Shown one piece after another: positions 1 to 12,896 of a DNA stretch of 64,000 nt. Source of the DNA: Candidula unifasciata (lineage: Eukaryota; Mollusca; Gastropoda; Stylommatophora; Geomitridae); contig CAJHNH020008546.1 of the NCBI GenBank assembly GCA_905116865.2, forward strand, positions 688,773 through 752,772, in the 5' to 3' direction. The notes under the pieces are model-generated. The model did no database searches, was not told where the DNA came from, and worked only from the letters and a program-made list of their open reading frames with translations. Numbering within the stretch: position 1 is the stretch's first letter; each line of letters starts with the position of its first letter. The position numbers were made by a program, and so were the translations under genes.

Positions 1-116
1 CTCTCCTGTCTTCCAGAGCATGGAGACTAGTAACTGTTTCTATGTCTTATGTGGGCATGGACTGCATGTCCCCTGTCATAATAAGGAGAGCATGGTTTTG
101 GATCTTTGAGATTTTT

Positions 117-236
117 GCTGACCACATCACCCACCAAGTGAGATTGGTCTATAAAATATAGACCTAGCCTTATATACCCAATATGCCTCAAAGGCGTGGA
201 AAAGGGTCCTTTACTTATTACTTTACTGAGTAAGAG
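117..236 (+). mobile_element. SINE-B, 3' fragment
   Basis: Starts in the body at GACCACATCACCCACCAAGT and runs through GGTCTATAAAATATAG to AAAGGCGTGGAAAAGGGTCC. The head is missing. Confidence 0.75.
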
Positions 237-334
237 AGAATGCCAAGTTTCACAGCTGTATGATGTATGTTACTTCTTGAATATCTTCAGTGATTTTATC
301 CTCTAGCATTTTTAACAGCATATAATTAGACAGT

Positions 335-568
335 CGGCTCTGTGGCTAAATCGATGCGAGTGCTTCGTAATGTCGGGATGCCGGGTTCGATCCCATCTGC
401 GGGCCATGAGCCTTGCGTTGGTTTCAACAGTGGTATCAAGAAAGCCGACTGCCCAGAAAGCAATGGCAAACTACTGGACGTAAATTTGCCTAGAAAAACC
501 ACACAACAGCCGGGGGCTGTTGGGGTTGGTTCTGCAACATCCTGTAAAGGGTACGCAACTAACCTTTC
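335..568 (+). mobile_element. SINE-A, full length with 15-bp target duplication
   Basis: Head GTCGGCTCTGTGGCTAAATC with tRNA-like A box and B box GGTTCGATCCC, body AACTACTGGACGTAAATTTG, tail CGCAACTAACC. It is bracketed by ATATAATTAGACAGT at 320-334 and 569-583. It lies downstream of ELAPOR exon 14. Confidence 0.9.
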
Positions 569-959
569 ATATAATTAGACAGTTGACAGCAAGCAGAGAG
601 CTTTTACGCTTGCTAATATCTGTCCCCAGTAATCATAAATGGGTTCATGAAAACTTATACAGAAGCTCAGAGAGGTGTTTTATAGAGGGATGACAATGAT
701 GACCACACTAAGGACTAAAAAATTGCAATGAAGGCATCTAGGCACAAATGAACTCATAGTAAGAACTAATTATAATTATCCATATCAGAAGAAAACATTC
801 TACATTCTTTTGGCAAGCTACAATAAAAGAAGAGAACTGGCATACAGTGTGACAACAGAAAAGCAGGAAGGGGAAGAGGCAGAGTGAGACCAACAGAGAA
901 GATGCTGGACAGTTTGATATCATGGCACTGAAGAATCACCATTAAGCTGCAAAGATTTC

Positions 960-1690
960 TTCTTCTTTTGTCAAAATCTGCTTGTGCCGCTAGGCAACCG
1001 ACCCAGGGCGCGCTCAGTCGCTTCATATGCAGTGATGTTATGAAGTCTCAAGTTGTCCGTGACTCCTTCAATCCACCTTCTTCTTGGTCTTCCCTGCCTC
1101 TTGGTGTTTCGATTTTCATGTTGTATGCTCTTGATGCTGGCATTGTTGGTTCCATTCTCATTAAGTGAAAACCAAACATTTCATTTCTTTGCTTCTCAAT
1201 AAATTTAACGATGGGTATGGTTTCAATAGTTTCTTGTAATCACATCGTTTCTCACTCGATCTCTTCTGGTTTTAAATTCCGCAGCCATTCTCAAACATCT
1301 CATTTCACAGGGGATAGTCTTCTCTCGTGTTCTTTTTGTTAATGTCCAAGTCTGACATTGATAACCTAATGTCCGGTATAAAGATGTATTTATAATTGTC
1401 TTTTTATCTCAGCTGGGACAGCAGGGTGTTTTTAAAATTAGGGCAAACTGGTATGCGACATTGTTGGCTTATGGATTCTTACTTCGATCTCTCTGTCTAT
1501 TTTACCATTGAATGTAAAGATACTTCCCAAGTATTTAAATTCTTGCACTTGTTTTAGGCTGTGATCTAGAATCTTTATGTCGATGGTCTGTTGCTCTCTA
1601 CTTATGCTCATGACTTCTGTCTTTTCAGTATTGATCTTCATATGATGCTTGAGGCAACTGTCGTGTAGTAGGTTTATGTGGTTTGCAAAG
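960..1690 (-). pseudogene. RTE-like LINE fragment (reverse transcriptase end and C-terminal tail), broken
   Basis: Reverse-strand reading gives KINTEKTEVMSISREQQTID and FKYLGSIFTFNGKIDREIEV, typical of non-LTR reverse transcriptases, then the tail RQGRPRRRWIEGV. Stops and frameshifts interrupt it. Confidence 0.8.
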
Positions 1691-1803
1691 ATTGCTAATC
1701 TAAATTATACACACTTTGGGATAGAAACTGTCAAACTAACAACTGCTTGCATCTGAAAGAGATGATAAATGGCCTTTGAGTAAATGGCTACTTGACTACT
1801 TAC

Positions 1804-2022
1804 GCATCCAGTGCTGTGAAATCATACTCTCTGCCCATACCATCAGTGAAGTGACAGTCGGACTTGCAGGATCTTCCTCCAACTGGGTGCAGTCCTGGGC
1901 CACAGGGTTTGCATGATTCTCTGCCCCAGGAGTTACTGCTGGGCAATACTGTTCCGGCTGGACAAGACTCACATGTCTGAGATTTGGTATCAATATACTG
2001 GCCATCAGGACATGGGATGCAC
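1804..2022 (-). CDS. ELAPOR1: ELAPOR exon 14 (last in window)
   Basis: 219 nt, phase 2 to 2, acceptor GGTACAG and donor GTAAGT. Encodes [38 protein letters not shown] and [10 protein letters not shown], matching CVPCPPGHYIEKETNQC, YGKEACIPCGPGSKNN and LHYDFSNL. The open phase shows that the gene continues; no later exon was recognised in 1-1800. Confidence 0.93.
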
Positions 2023-4707
2023 CTGTACCAGAGACGAGGAGTTATTACAAGTTTCTATTTCTCAAAGTTATCAACCGCTTCTTTACATGTTTTCTAACCA
2101 GGTTATCTAACTGACAATTTGAAGATGGCAGGTTGTGGAGAGGCATGATCACCCATACCAGTTGGCTAAGCAGTTGATGATGATGATATCTAACAGATGT
2201 CTGTGTGTTACCTGGAGGCATAACAGGCAAACAACAGTAACAATGAAATCTGACATGCATGTTATAAGAAGCTATTTCTTTGTATAGTCCACACAATAAG
2301 ACAGGTCACCGGACATTCCAGTGGACTCCTGAAAACACACTTCACACGACATTATCCCCAACAATGTTACAACTCTTCCAAACACTTGTATTAGCACGCA
2401 ACAGTACTTTAATGTTAGATGACACCATCTTGTCGGCTTTGAGATTTTGTAGGTTATTCCTATGGATTTCCATGGAAAGTCCCTTTATATAGGGGGATTA
2501 AGGATAGTGTTAAATAAATAGCGACTACCACTACTAACTCTTGAGCCCTGTTGCCCTATACTACATAACAATCTGGGGATTTCCCTACCAAAAATTGAAG
2601 GCGACAAGATGGGGTTGTGTAAAATTAAAGTACTGTAGACTACATTAAAGGTAAAATACAGAGGAAAAGAAAAACATTAATATCTAGCCAATCCAATGGT
2701 CTTGAGTTCAAATCCCAGGATGCCCCAGCCTAAAATGGGAAACAATGGATGTCCTACGGAGAAAAGGCAAACAGCACGATACAGACCATATCAACCACCC
2801 AAAGAATGCCAATTGTTCTATAAAAATAAGAGTATATCGTATGCCTGATGCGCCACTAGCATACAAAGGTGCCAATTGTTCTATAAAAATAAGAGTATAT
2901 CGTAAGCCTGATGCGCCACTAGCATACAAAGGTGCCAATTGTTCTATAAAAATAAAAGTATATCGTATGCCTGATGTGCCACTAGTATATAAAGGGTCCT
3001 TTAACTCATTTTATTTTAAAATACACTTTACTGTGGGCTGCAGTGAAGTATTACTGTAGTGTTTACTTCCTTTTGTTGTTGTTGTTGAAAAAGACCTTGA
3101 TCAAAAGATATCCTTAGCAGTAAAAATGCATCCGCCAGAGAGGCGAGGAACCAACAGTCTCCACACAAATAATCCCGATCTATGAAACAGATATACCACA
3201 AAATGTAAGCTCCTGAGCAAGATTAAATGCTAAAGGCAGCTGTCAGATGTGTCAACACTTACACTCCCACACCAGAAATGAAGCTCACTGCTACTGCAAG
3301 TAGTTAATTACAAAAGCTGGCATTGCACTGCAATACTGCATAAGTAAGTAGGTCAAGAAAGCCTGCTTGTAAGTGAGTCAAGCAAACATGGTATTAATCA
3401 TAGCATGTGTTTACCGGGGAGCAGAGTGGCTAGAAGCTAGCCTGCAGATCCAAAGGTTGTGGGTTCAGGTCCTGACAAAGCCTGACATTTCTCAAAAAAT
3501 GACCTCGGCTGCCAGATCGACCCAGTCTTAAATAGTTAGTTAGTCTTTCCTCTTGTGTCGAGTGAGGCAGAGGGCAGAGGTCATGACTCTCCATGCATGG
3601 CGGTTCGTTGCAATCTGTTGTAGGTCTTGGATGTTTGAGTGGCCCATGAGCGAGCCTTCCCTGATGATAGTTCTACGTAGGGTTTCCATTGGTCTTCCAC
3701 GAGATCTTTTCTCCTGTGGTGTCCAAATGAGGGCTTGGTAAGGAAGTCTTGATTTATCCATTCTAAGGGCGTGGCCGACATACAGTCTTAAATGGTACTA
3801 GGAAAAGTCCTGGGAAGTAAGTGTGGCCAGTGTCACATCACCCACCGAGTGCTGACTGGTCTATAAAATATAGGTCTAGCCCTACATGTCCAATAGGCTT
3901 GAAAGTGTAGAAAAGGGTCATTTCATTTTAAAAAACTGTTCACGAGTTTAGCAGGAATGATGAAATGCCTGAGAAAAGCCACCAACTTAACCATCTGAGA
4001 CAAAGTTAGAAATGATATTATCAGACACACTGTAGGATTAACACCATGCAGTAAATTCACTGAGAAGCAGAAGATCAAATGGTTTGGTCACTGAGTAAGA
4101 ATGCAGCCAGAACAACTACAAATGCAGGCACCATACAGGAAAAGATCTGCAGTGAAAGCAAGAGGCTGCCCTAGGAGAAGATGGAGTGATGACATTAAAG
4201 AGCTTCTACATCAACAAGGATTGACAGTAGCCATTGCTGCCCATCAAGCAAAGGATCGCAAACTGTTCCTCCCCACAACAATTAATGGCAGAAGTGGAAA
4301 GTGAAGATGATGATGACTTAAAAACCATCACTCACCCTTCTTCTGTCTTGCCTTCGGGACACGACTGGCACATGGTGGCACCTCCAGAAATGGTGTTGGT
4401 CACTTTGATGCTGTAAATCTTTGCAACATTTTTACTTGTCATTAACGGATCCGAGTCTTCAGGTAAACCGAAACCAAAATCATCAGGCTGGAAGGCCCAA
4501 GTCAATGTCAATGACTCATTTGTGAAGACATCATGACTGTTTATGGAAAGAAATAGGAGTATGAGATCACTCACTTTTATTAATAAACTAGCTGTACCCG
4601 GCCACGCGTTGCTGTGGCATAGTTTGGCTAAATGGAAATGAAAGAAAATAGAAATTGCACGTGTCTAATACAATCATTGTCTGCTCAGATATAGAGATAG
4701 TCTTTGA

Positions 4708-4742
<35 letters not shown>

Positions 4743-7700
4743 ACCCACCACCACCACAACTAAATCCACCTACTACTCTCTCCCTCATCAAAGGTTTTTG
4801 GAAAAGAAAGACAATGGAAATCGCACGTGTCTAATATAGTTAATGTCGCAATCATTCTCTGCACAGATATAGAGATAGTCTGGTTTTCCAACTTTAGAAC
4901 ACGCACCTTATAATTATGTCTTTATATTAGTGGTCGTTTAAATGGTGTTATTAGCACAGTAACAAAAATGGTTATTTGGTTATCACATGCTAAAGCTGTT
5001 TGTATTTTTATAGGGGACGGAAGTAAAGCTACAACTGTACTTGTGAATAACAAAGTAAGTCGTAAAAAATAGAATAGCGGAGGTAGCGTTAGTAAAATAT
5101 AAACATATTAGGTAATGAGAACTTGAAAATCATGTGTAAAGCTCTTTAAGTTCAATTAAATTTAAGTCATTACCCCCTCCCCTCCCCTCTCCCACCGACT
5201 ACTGCTCTCTCCCTCTTCGAAGAATTTGAAAATCACTACCTGGCGATATTTTGTTGTTGCTGTAACTGACATTGACATCCCTGTCCATCTGGACTAAAAT
5301 GGGGAGTAGGAATTGTAATAGGTAGTGAATGGGGCTAGTGTAATATTTACCACATCATCCTTCAAGTACCAGTACAACTACTACCACGACCACCACCACA
5401 GTAGCTAAAATAATGTCACTGCTATTTGTGTTACCATCGGAGTAGACAGAGAGTCGTGAGCCAGAAGATTTGGTTCTGCATGGCTAGTGCTGTCGCCACA
5501 GACTGGCCAGGTTAGGATGTATAATTTCACTTCCCGACAGAAGAACGCCATAACCTTACCGGCGGTCTTCACATGAGAGCACTATGGTGTAACAGCCCAA
5601 CCACAACTATTACTGCTGCTGCTACTTTAAGTGGGTAAAGAAGTTACTGTGACTTAAAGCTCTCTCAGTTAATAGTTTGCACCCCCCCCCCCTCCCCCAC
5701 CCCCTAAATTCACCGACAACTCTTTCCCTAATTTGGGAGAAAAAAAAAACACACCTGAAAAGCAAATGAACACAGGAAAAAAAAACACCATAATTAGGAA
5801 ATGAACGCCACGGTAAACAGCACAGCTTAAAATTCCAACGCAGATGAAATAACTTAATCTAAATGAAAATAAATAAAAATCTATAAAATTTCAGCGTAAC
5901 CATGCAATCGGAAAGTTTTAAAATGCAATCATAATTATGCGAAATGGTCAAATTTAATTATCAAATGGTTTACCCATTTACTTGTCTTTTTTTTTTTTTT
6001 TTTTTTTTTTTGAAAATATTAAGGCAACATGGCTAGTGCTGTCCCCACAACAGAGCAGATGAGGATATTATTAAAAAAAAAAAAAATAACTACTGCGGAT
6101 TCGAACCCTGGTCTCCCGCACAGGAACCCAGTGTTCTAACCATTTGACCAAGCAGCCACTTAATCGGATCAACGAAAAGAGAACTTAACTATTTTAAGTG
6201 TCTGCAGTATCCCGATTATAACACAACTCAAAACAGCAGGCAATTGTTTTCTCATAGACAGATATTCCAAATATGTTAATGAAACGGCACAACAAAAGAA
6301 ATCGCACGTGTCTAACACGGTTAATGTCGCAGTCAATCACAATGTCTGCGCAGACGTCGAGATAGTCCCTGATGCTCCCCCCCTCTTTTTCCCTACCAAT
6401 CCATCGGCTACTTTTCAACTCATCGAAGGATGTTTGAAAAAAAAAAGAAAATAGAAATCGTGTCTAATATAGTTATTGTGGCATTCACTGCCTGCACAGA
6501 TATAGATATAGTCTTGTTTGCTGTACCACGACCTACTCTATGTATTAGAGGAGGTGTTGGCTGTACGGCGCATGCACAATTACTAACGTGGCTATGATTA
6601 GAAATCACTAAAGTTATAAATATTAGTTTCGAATATTATGGCTTAATATGTGGTCACCTATCTCTAACAGTGACAGGTTGAATTTCAAACCACGATGGTT
6701 CAAAATCCGGTATCGAAACAAACATATCCTGAAAATTTCAGCTAAATCGGTTCAGTAGTTTCCGAGTCTATAGAGACCAAACAAACACACAAACATTGAT
6801 TTTTATATATATAGAAGTGTGTTTATAACTTAAGTCGGCTCTGTGGCTAAGTCGATGCGAACGCTTCATAATGCCGGGGTGCCGGGTTTGATCCCAGCTG
6901 CGGGCCATGTGCCTTGCATTGGGTTTCGACAGTGTATCAGGGGCCGACCGTCCTGAAAGCAAGGGCAAACTACTGGACGTAAATTTGCCTAGAGAAATCA
7001 CACAACAGCCAGGGGCTGCTGGGGTTGGTTCTACAACGTCCTGTAAAGGATACACAACTAACCTTTGTTTATAACTTTAATGAATACGAGACCATATTGT
7101 TCATATTACTGAATATGAGATTGTGTTTGTTGCACTAATAAACATGAGAGGGTGGCTATCATAATAATTAACATGAGTTTATATCCATTATATTAATGAA
7201 CATGAGATTACCATATTAATATGCATGAGAGAGTGTTCACCCTTTTAATGAACATTCCTATACCCACATTTTTTCCTATGTTACTTTCATGTCACATAAC
7301 TGCTTTTAATTATTTCTTTTTATCGCTGTGAAATACATTAGGTGACAGTTTTCCTTTTTGCTTTTAGATCAGCCAATCCGGACAAAAGATACCTTATGAA
7401 TCAATTGTTTCGGCCATAAAGAATTAATATGGCAGCTATGCTGTAAACAGATACAATGCAATCATGTCACTCTAGCGAACAATGAAAAAGAAGATTAGCA
7501 AGTCTTTACCTTTCTTTTTTCTTATGAGTTTTGTGTTTTTTTTGCATGTGATTAGTTCCGGAATTGTTAGATTATTATTTCTGACCTTTCCTTCAAACAG
7601 TTTTGTCTTCTCCTTAGCATTCCCTGGCTAAAAAGTTCTGGTTTTTTTGTCCACTTCTGCACTTTTGTCTTGTTCCAGAACATGAATTCTGTGTGCTCAT

Positions 7701-10700
7701 CCGATTTACAGATCTAACTTACTCGGATGCAGACTGTTGGTTCCTTGTCTCTCAGGCAGATGTGCTCTGACCTTGGAAGAAAAAATCCTTAATTAATCAC
7801 CTTGTGGGGGTCGCCGTGGCGGAGCGACTAGACACTCGCCGGCAGATCGGAAGGTTGTGGATTCGTTCCCTGACCTTGGCTCCCAGGTTGACCCAGCCTT
7901 GAGTGGGTACCGTTTGCAGTCCCGGGAAGAAAAGGCGGTCAACGTGATGCTGACTACATCACCCATTTGTGCCGATTGGTCTATAAAATATAGGTCTAGC
8001 CCTATATGCCCTCAACGCCTAAAGGCGTGGAAAAGGGTTCTTTACTTTTTACTTTACTGAGTCACCTTGTATAACATGCTTTTTAGGTAAGCAGTGGATC
8101 TATTATTCTCCCCCCCCCCCAAAATGGGGTACTGGAACCCACCCAGGGAATAGAGTTTCTACTCCACTCTATGATGCTGTGATATACTATATGTAAATTA
8201 TTACCACTCTGTACCATCTGCTTTTAGAATCCACCCACTCATAAAAGTGGATGGAAAAGGGCGGGGGAGGTGGAGGCGGGGAATAGACCCCCTGGCCCCT
8301 TAACAAGCACGTCCTTTAAAGACCCCTTCAAAGTCAGACTGCATCTGCTTGAGGTGAAAGAAACCAAAATTATGCATACAAATTAGCCAAATCTGTAACA
8401 TAAATGTAAAACTAGAGTTCTGGAATGTTGAATGTTGAATTAAGAATCGACATATACATATTTTATATCCTCTACCCTAATGAAATCCTGAAAATAGTTA
8501 TCATTTATAGTACTGAACAAATAAACTCTAACTGAATTTCTAAGCTTCCTATGATTATGGTCAGTCCAGAATATAAATTTCTCCTAAAAAAACTTCACCT
8601 CTCTCTCTGTCTGTTGTCACTGGCTTATTATTATAAGTGTATGTTGTGACAGGCCGATCTGGAACAAGACTTAAATTCAAGAAGTAGTAAAAAAAACCAG
8701 AACTTTTTATCAGAGTTTACAGCTGGAGAATGCTAAGAAGAAGAAGAAGGAGGAGAAGAAGAAGAAGGAGGAGGAGGAGAAGATGAATAAGCTTTAATAT
8801 CTGCTTTGGGCTTACATTTATATTAAATTTATAATGAATAAAATATGTATCCTCAAGCACTTCTACTCCTGTCTTGAAACCAATATGACATTTACCTGTA
8901 CATTTTTCTGGCTGTGGTCTGTTCCCAAGACTGAAGGACAGCATTTTTACCAGTCGCATCCTAGAAATCAAATAACAATTTCAGAGAAGAACATTACACA
9001 GTAAAATTTAAGTTTAAAAAAAAAAAAAAAAGAATTGTTAGGATCCTTTTCCACACCCTCAGGTATACTGGTTATGTAGGGATAGACCTATATTTTATAG
9101 ACCAAACGGCACTTGATGGGTGAAGTGGTCAGCATCACGCCGCGCCCCCTTTACTTCCCAGGACTGTACCTGGTACCCACTCAAGGCTGGGTCGACTAGA
9201 GAGCCAAGGTCATTCTTGAAAAAGTCTGGCCCCTGTCAGGAACCGAACCCACGAACTTTTGATCCACAGGCGAGCGTTTTAAAAAGAATTGCTAATGTAC
9301 ATTTTATCTTCCCCGTCCCGTCCCCCCCCCCCCCCCTCCCCCCCCCTTTCCCCCCCCCCCTTACAACATAAGATTTGATATCAAATAATAACTTTTGCTC
9401 CAAAAGATATCTTAGGACATTCTCAGGGTCTCAGGGGACTGACTTTTTCAGATACAAAAATATCATGTGTTCAAGTACAAAAATCTACATTTATTCAAGT
9501 ACACTAAATTTGTTCATGTATTCAGGTCATTATTCAAGTATAACCGTGTGCAATGACGCTGGTTCACATCTCCGGACTTTACTTTACTTTATTCAAGTAC
9601 ACTACATTTATTCTGTATAAAATTCACACTCATTTATTCACATTCAAAAATCCACATTTATCCAAGTTGAAAAAAAAAAAAAAATCTAAATGCATTCGAA
9701 CACAGCCATGTCATCTTCTGGAACATCTTTGCAATTCAAAATGTCCATTGTGTGCTTCCACGGATGAACCTAATCTGTATGTACAGCTGACAGTCTTAAA
9801 CTAGTGCTGATATTTGAGGTAGTGCATATATTACCAAACTGTGCTAGGTGTAATTTTACAGTTAAATCAAAAATTTTGGGGTAAGCTTTTATTTTAAGGA
9901 AAACAGGGTAGTAAGGAATAAGGAAGAGCTTGGGGCACTGAAGGTGTGGTTTCTAGAATGCATTATCCAAAAATCTTGGGGAGTCGCCGTGGGGTAGCGG
10001 CTAGACACTCAACGTGCAGATGGGAAAGTCGTGGGTTCGGTTCCTGGCACGGGCCAGACTTTTTCAAAAAAGACTCTGGCTCCCAGGTCGACCCAGCCTT
10101 GTGTGGGTACCAGGTGCAGTCATGGGAAGTAAAGGTGGCTGAAGTGATGCTAACCACATCACCCACCAAGTGCCATTTAGTCTATAAAAATATAGGTCTA
10201 GCCCTATATGCCTAAAGGCATGGAAAAGGGAATTTTTTTTTTTTTTTTTTTTTTTTTAATACTTTTACAGTTTGGATAGCCAGAGAATATGATAATGATA
10301 CCAACGGAGAAAGAGCTCAATCAATCCACAGATCCTTTAAAGAGCATCACTCTCTCCACAGAATGACCGAAAGTCTCTCTTTCTCTCACCAGTTCTTCAG
10401 CCCCGTATGTTTTCTCAGCCAATGCATCTTCAATTTCCTGTAACCACCTTCAGCACTGAAGCCAGTCCCTGATCTGTTTTCCGGAAACTGCCCAATTTAT
10501 CCTGATCACCATAGCGCTTGACATGGCCTAAAAACACTTGCTTTCTGAACAGGATGTTGTTTCACAGCCAGTCCTCCCTGATGTTTGGTTCATGCAGGAT
10601 GTTGTTTCACAGCCAGTTCTCCCTGATGTTCGGTTCATGCAGGATGTTGTTTCACAGCCAGTCCTCCCTGATGTTCGGTTCATGCAGGATGTTGTTTCAC

Positions 10701-12835
10701 AGCCAGTCCTCCCTGATGTTCGGTTCATGCAGGATGTTGTTTCACAGCCAGTCCTCCCTGATGTTCGGTTCATGCAGGATGTTGTTTCACAGCCAGTCCT
10801 TCCTGATGTTCGGTTCATGCAGGATGTTGTTTCACAGCCAGTCCTTCCTGATGTTCGGTTCATGCAGGATGTTGTTTCACAGCCAGTCCTCCCTGATGTT
10901 CGGTTCAAGCAGGATGTTATTTCACAGCCAGTCCTCCCTGATGTTCGGTTCATGCAGGATGTTGTTTCACAGCCAGTCCTCCCTGATGTTCGGTTCATGC
11001 AGGATGTTGTTTCACAGCCAGTCCTCCCTGATGTTCGGTTCATGCAGGATGTTGTTTCACAGCCAGTCCTTCCTGATGTTCGGTTCATGCAGGATGTTGT
11101 TTCACAGCCAGTCCTCCCTGATGTTCGGTTCAAGCAGGATGTTGTTTCACAGCCAGTCCTCCCTGATGTTCGGTTCATGCAGGATGTTGTTTCACAGCCA
11201 GTCCTCCCTGATGTTCGGTTCATGCAGGATGTTGTTTCACAGCCAGTCCTTCCTGATGTTCGGTTTATGCAGGATGTTGTTTCACAGCCAGTCCTTCCTG
11301 ATGTTCGGTTCATGCAGGATGTTGTTTCACAGCCAGTCCTCCCTGATGTTCGGTTCAAGCAGGATGTTGTTTCACAGCCAGTCCTCCCTGATGTTCAGTT
11401 CATGCAGGATGTTGTTTCACAGCCAGTTCTCCCTGATGTTTGGTTCATGCAGGATGTTGTTTCACAGCCAGTTCTCCCTGATGTTTGGTTCATGCAGGAT
11501 GTTGTTTCACAGCCAGTTCTCCCTGATGTTCGGTTCATGCAGGATGTTGTTTCACAGCCAGTCCTCCCTGATGTTCGGTTCATGCAGGATGTCAGAATTT
11601 CTCTTCTTCTTGGTCCAGGATATTCTAAGAATTTTTCTGTAGCATTTTAGTTCACAAGCTTTGATTTTGTTCTTCAAATATTAAGTAAGAGTCCAATTAC
11701 TCACATCCTTAACTTGCCATGGGAAGATGTATGATCTCAACATGTGTAGTTTAGCTCACCTGCATGTGCTGCGCCACAGGTTCTTTATGCTTATGTAGCC
11801 TTGTTAAAGCAAGTCTTTTTAGGGTTCTGCATGGTCTCGATCACATGGTGTCCACCTCGAGTGCTAGAGGTTCTGGGTTCAAGCCACGGTGAAGGTTGGA
11901 ATTTTTTCTCTTCACGTGGACTTTTTGTTATTTCCCCTGGTCTCTGGGTAGTGAAATTGGGCGCCCGTGTGCATTGTTTCGCACGTAAAAAATTCCCTGG
12001 CAGTTAGAAATCGAAAAGAGTAGCCTAACAGCGCTGCCTGGGCAAAATTTAGAGTTAAAAATCTACCCAAAATATTTCAGGATCCTTGCCGGTGCTACAG
12101 AGCCTGTGCACTGTGCTGAGCAACTTCGGACTCAGACTTGAGTTAAAAGTAGAACGGAGCACTAATGGGTAACTACCCATGTGCCATGATGTTGATCTGT
12201 TGTTCAAACCTCAAACCTCATACTGTATTTTTTAAGTACCTTTTTTGTATTATATAAATATATTTACAATATTATATAAGTTACAGGGAAAGAAATAACA
12301 GAATAATTATACATACTGATAAAAAAAGAAACTGGCAAGGTGTCTGGCAATTCAACTCCAGGTCAAAGGTCACTGTTCCAAGAGCAATAGGTTTCCCATC
12401 AACTGTTCCTTGTTCCCCACGAAAACCCGCAACCTTGAGAAGAAGGACCAGAAAGCTGTTGCGATCACTGGGCCCAAAGCTGGTTTTCACATGGTCCCCA
12501 GATGGTAGCCATCCAGAAGTTCTTGTACAAACTTCAACTAGATAACATTGGAACAAAAACATTTATAAACAATTGGCTAAATGATCTAGACTGCATGATG
12601 GATGTGGATAAAGAAATCAGACAAAGAAGATAGCCCTATTTCAGGTACATCCTGAGAAAAGGCAGGCAAAGAATCACCAAAAAGGCACTGAGATGGGAAA
12701 CAGATGGATTGAGGCAATGAGGATGTCGACTCGTAGCCTTAAAATTAACATTGATTAGAGAGGGATTAGAAAGGCTATGTATTTCCTCGTGCTCTAAAAA
12801 CTCCTTTTGCATGTATGTGTGTGTGTGCATGCATG

Positions 12836-12896
<61 letters not shown>

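Larger units (their letters stand above)
4588..6819 (+). mobile_element. Unclassified 2.2-kb dispersed element with internal repeats
   Basis: Begins at CTAGCTGTACCCGGCCACGC and ends with AAATCGGTTCAGTAGTTTCC to TTTTTATATATATAG, termini that resemble a widespread class of invertebrate elements. The interior has no gene. It carries four copies of a segment around ATCGCACGTGTCTAATATAG and ACAGATATAGAGATAGTCT (4645, 4830, 6300, 6455) and C-runs at 4709-4742 and 5682-5704. A SINE-D copy is nested in it. Confidence 0.55.

Noticed and set aside
342..578. 78-codon frame, and similar frames at 6768, 51578 and 57427
   Set aside because: They translate SINE-A copies.
10549..11594. CRISPR array
   Set aside because: Copies are directly adjacent with no unique spacers; eukaryotic context.
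10518..11650. Reading frames of 374, 370 and 276 codons over the 45-bp array
   Set aside because: The period is a multiple of 3 and the unit lacks stops in several frames, so length carries no coding signal; the unit derives from a LINE tail.
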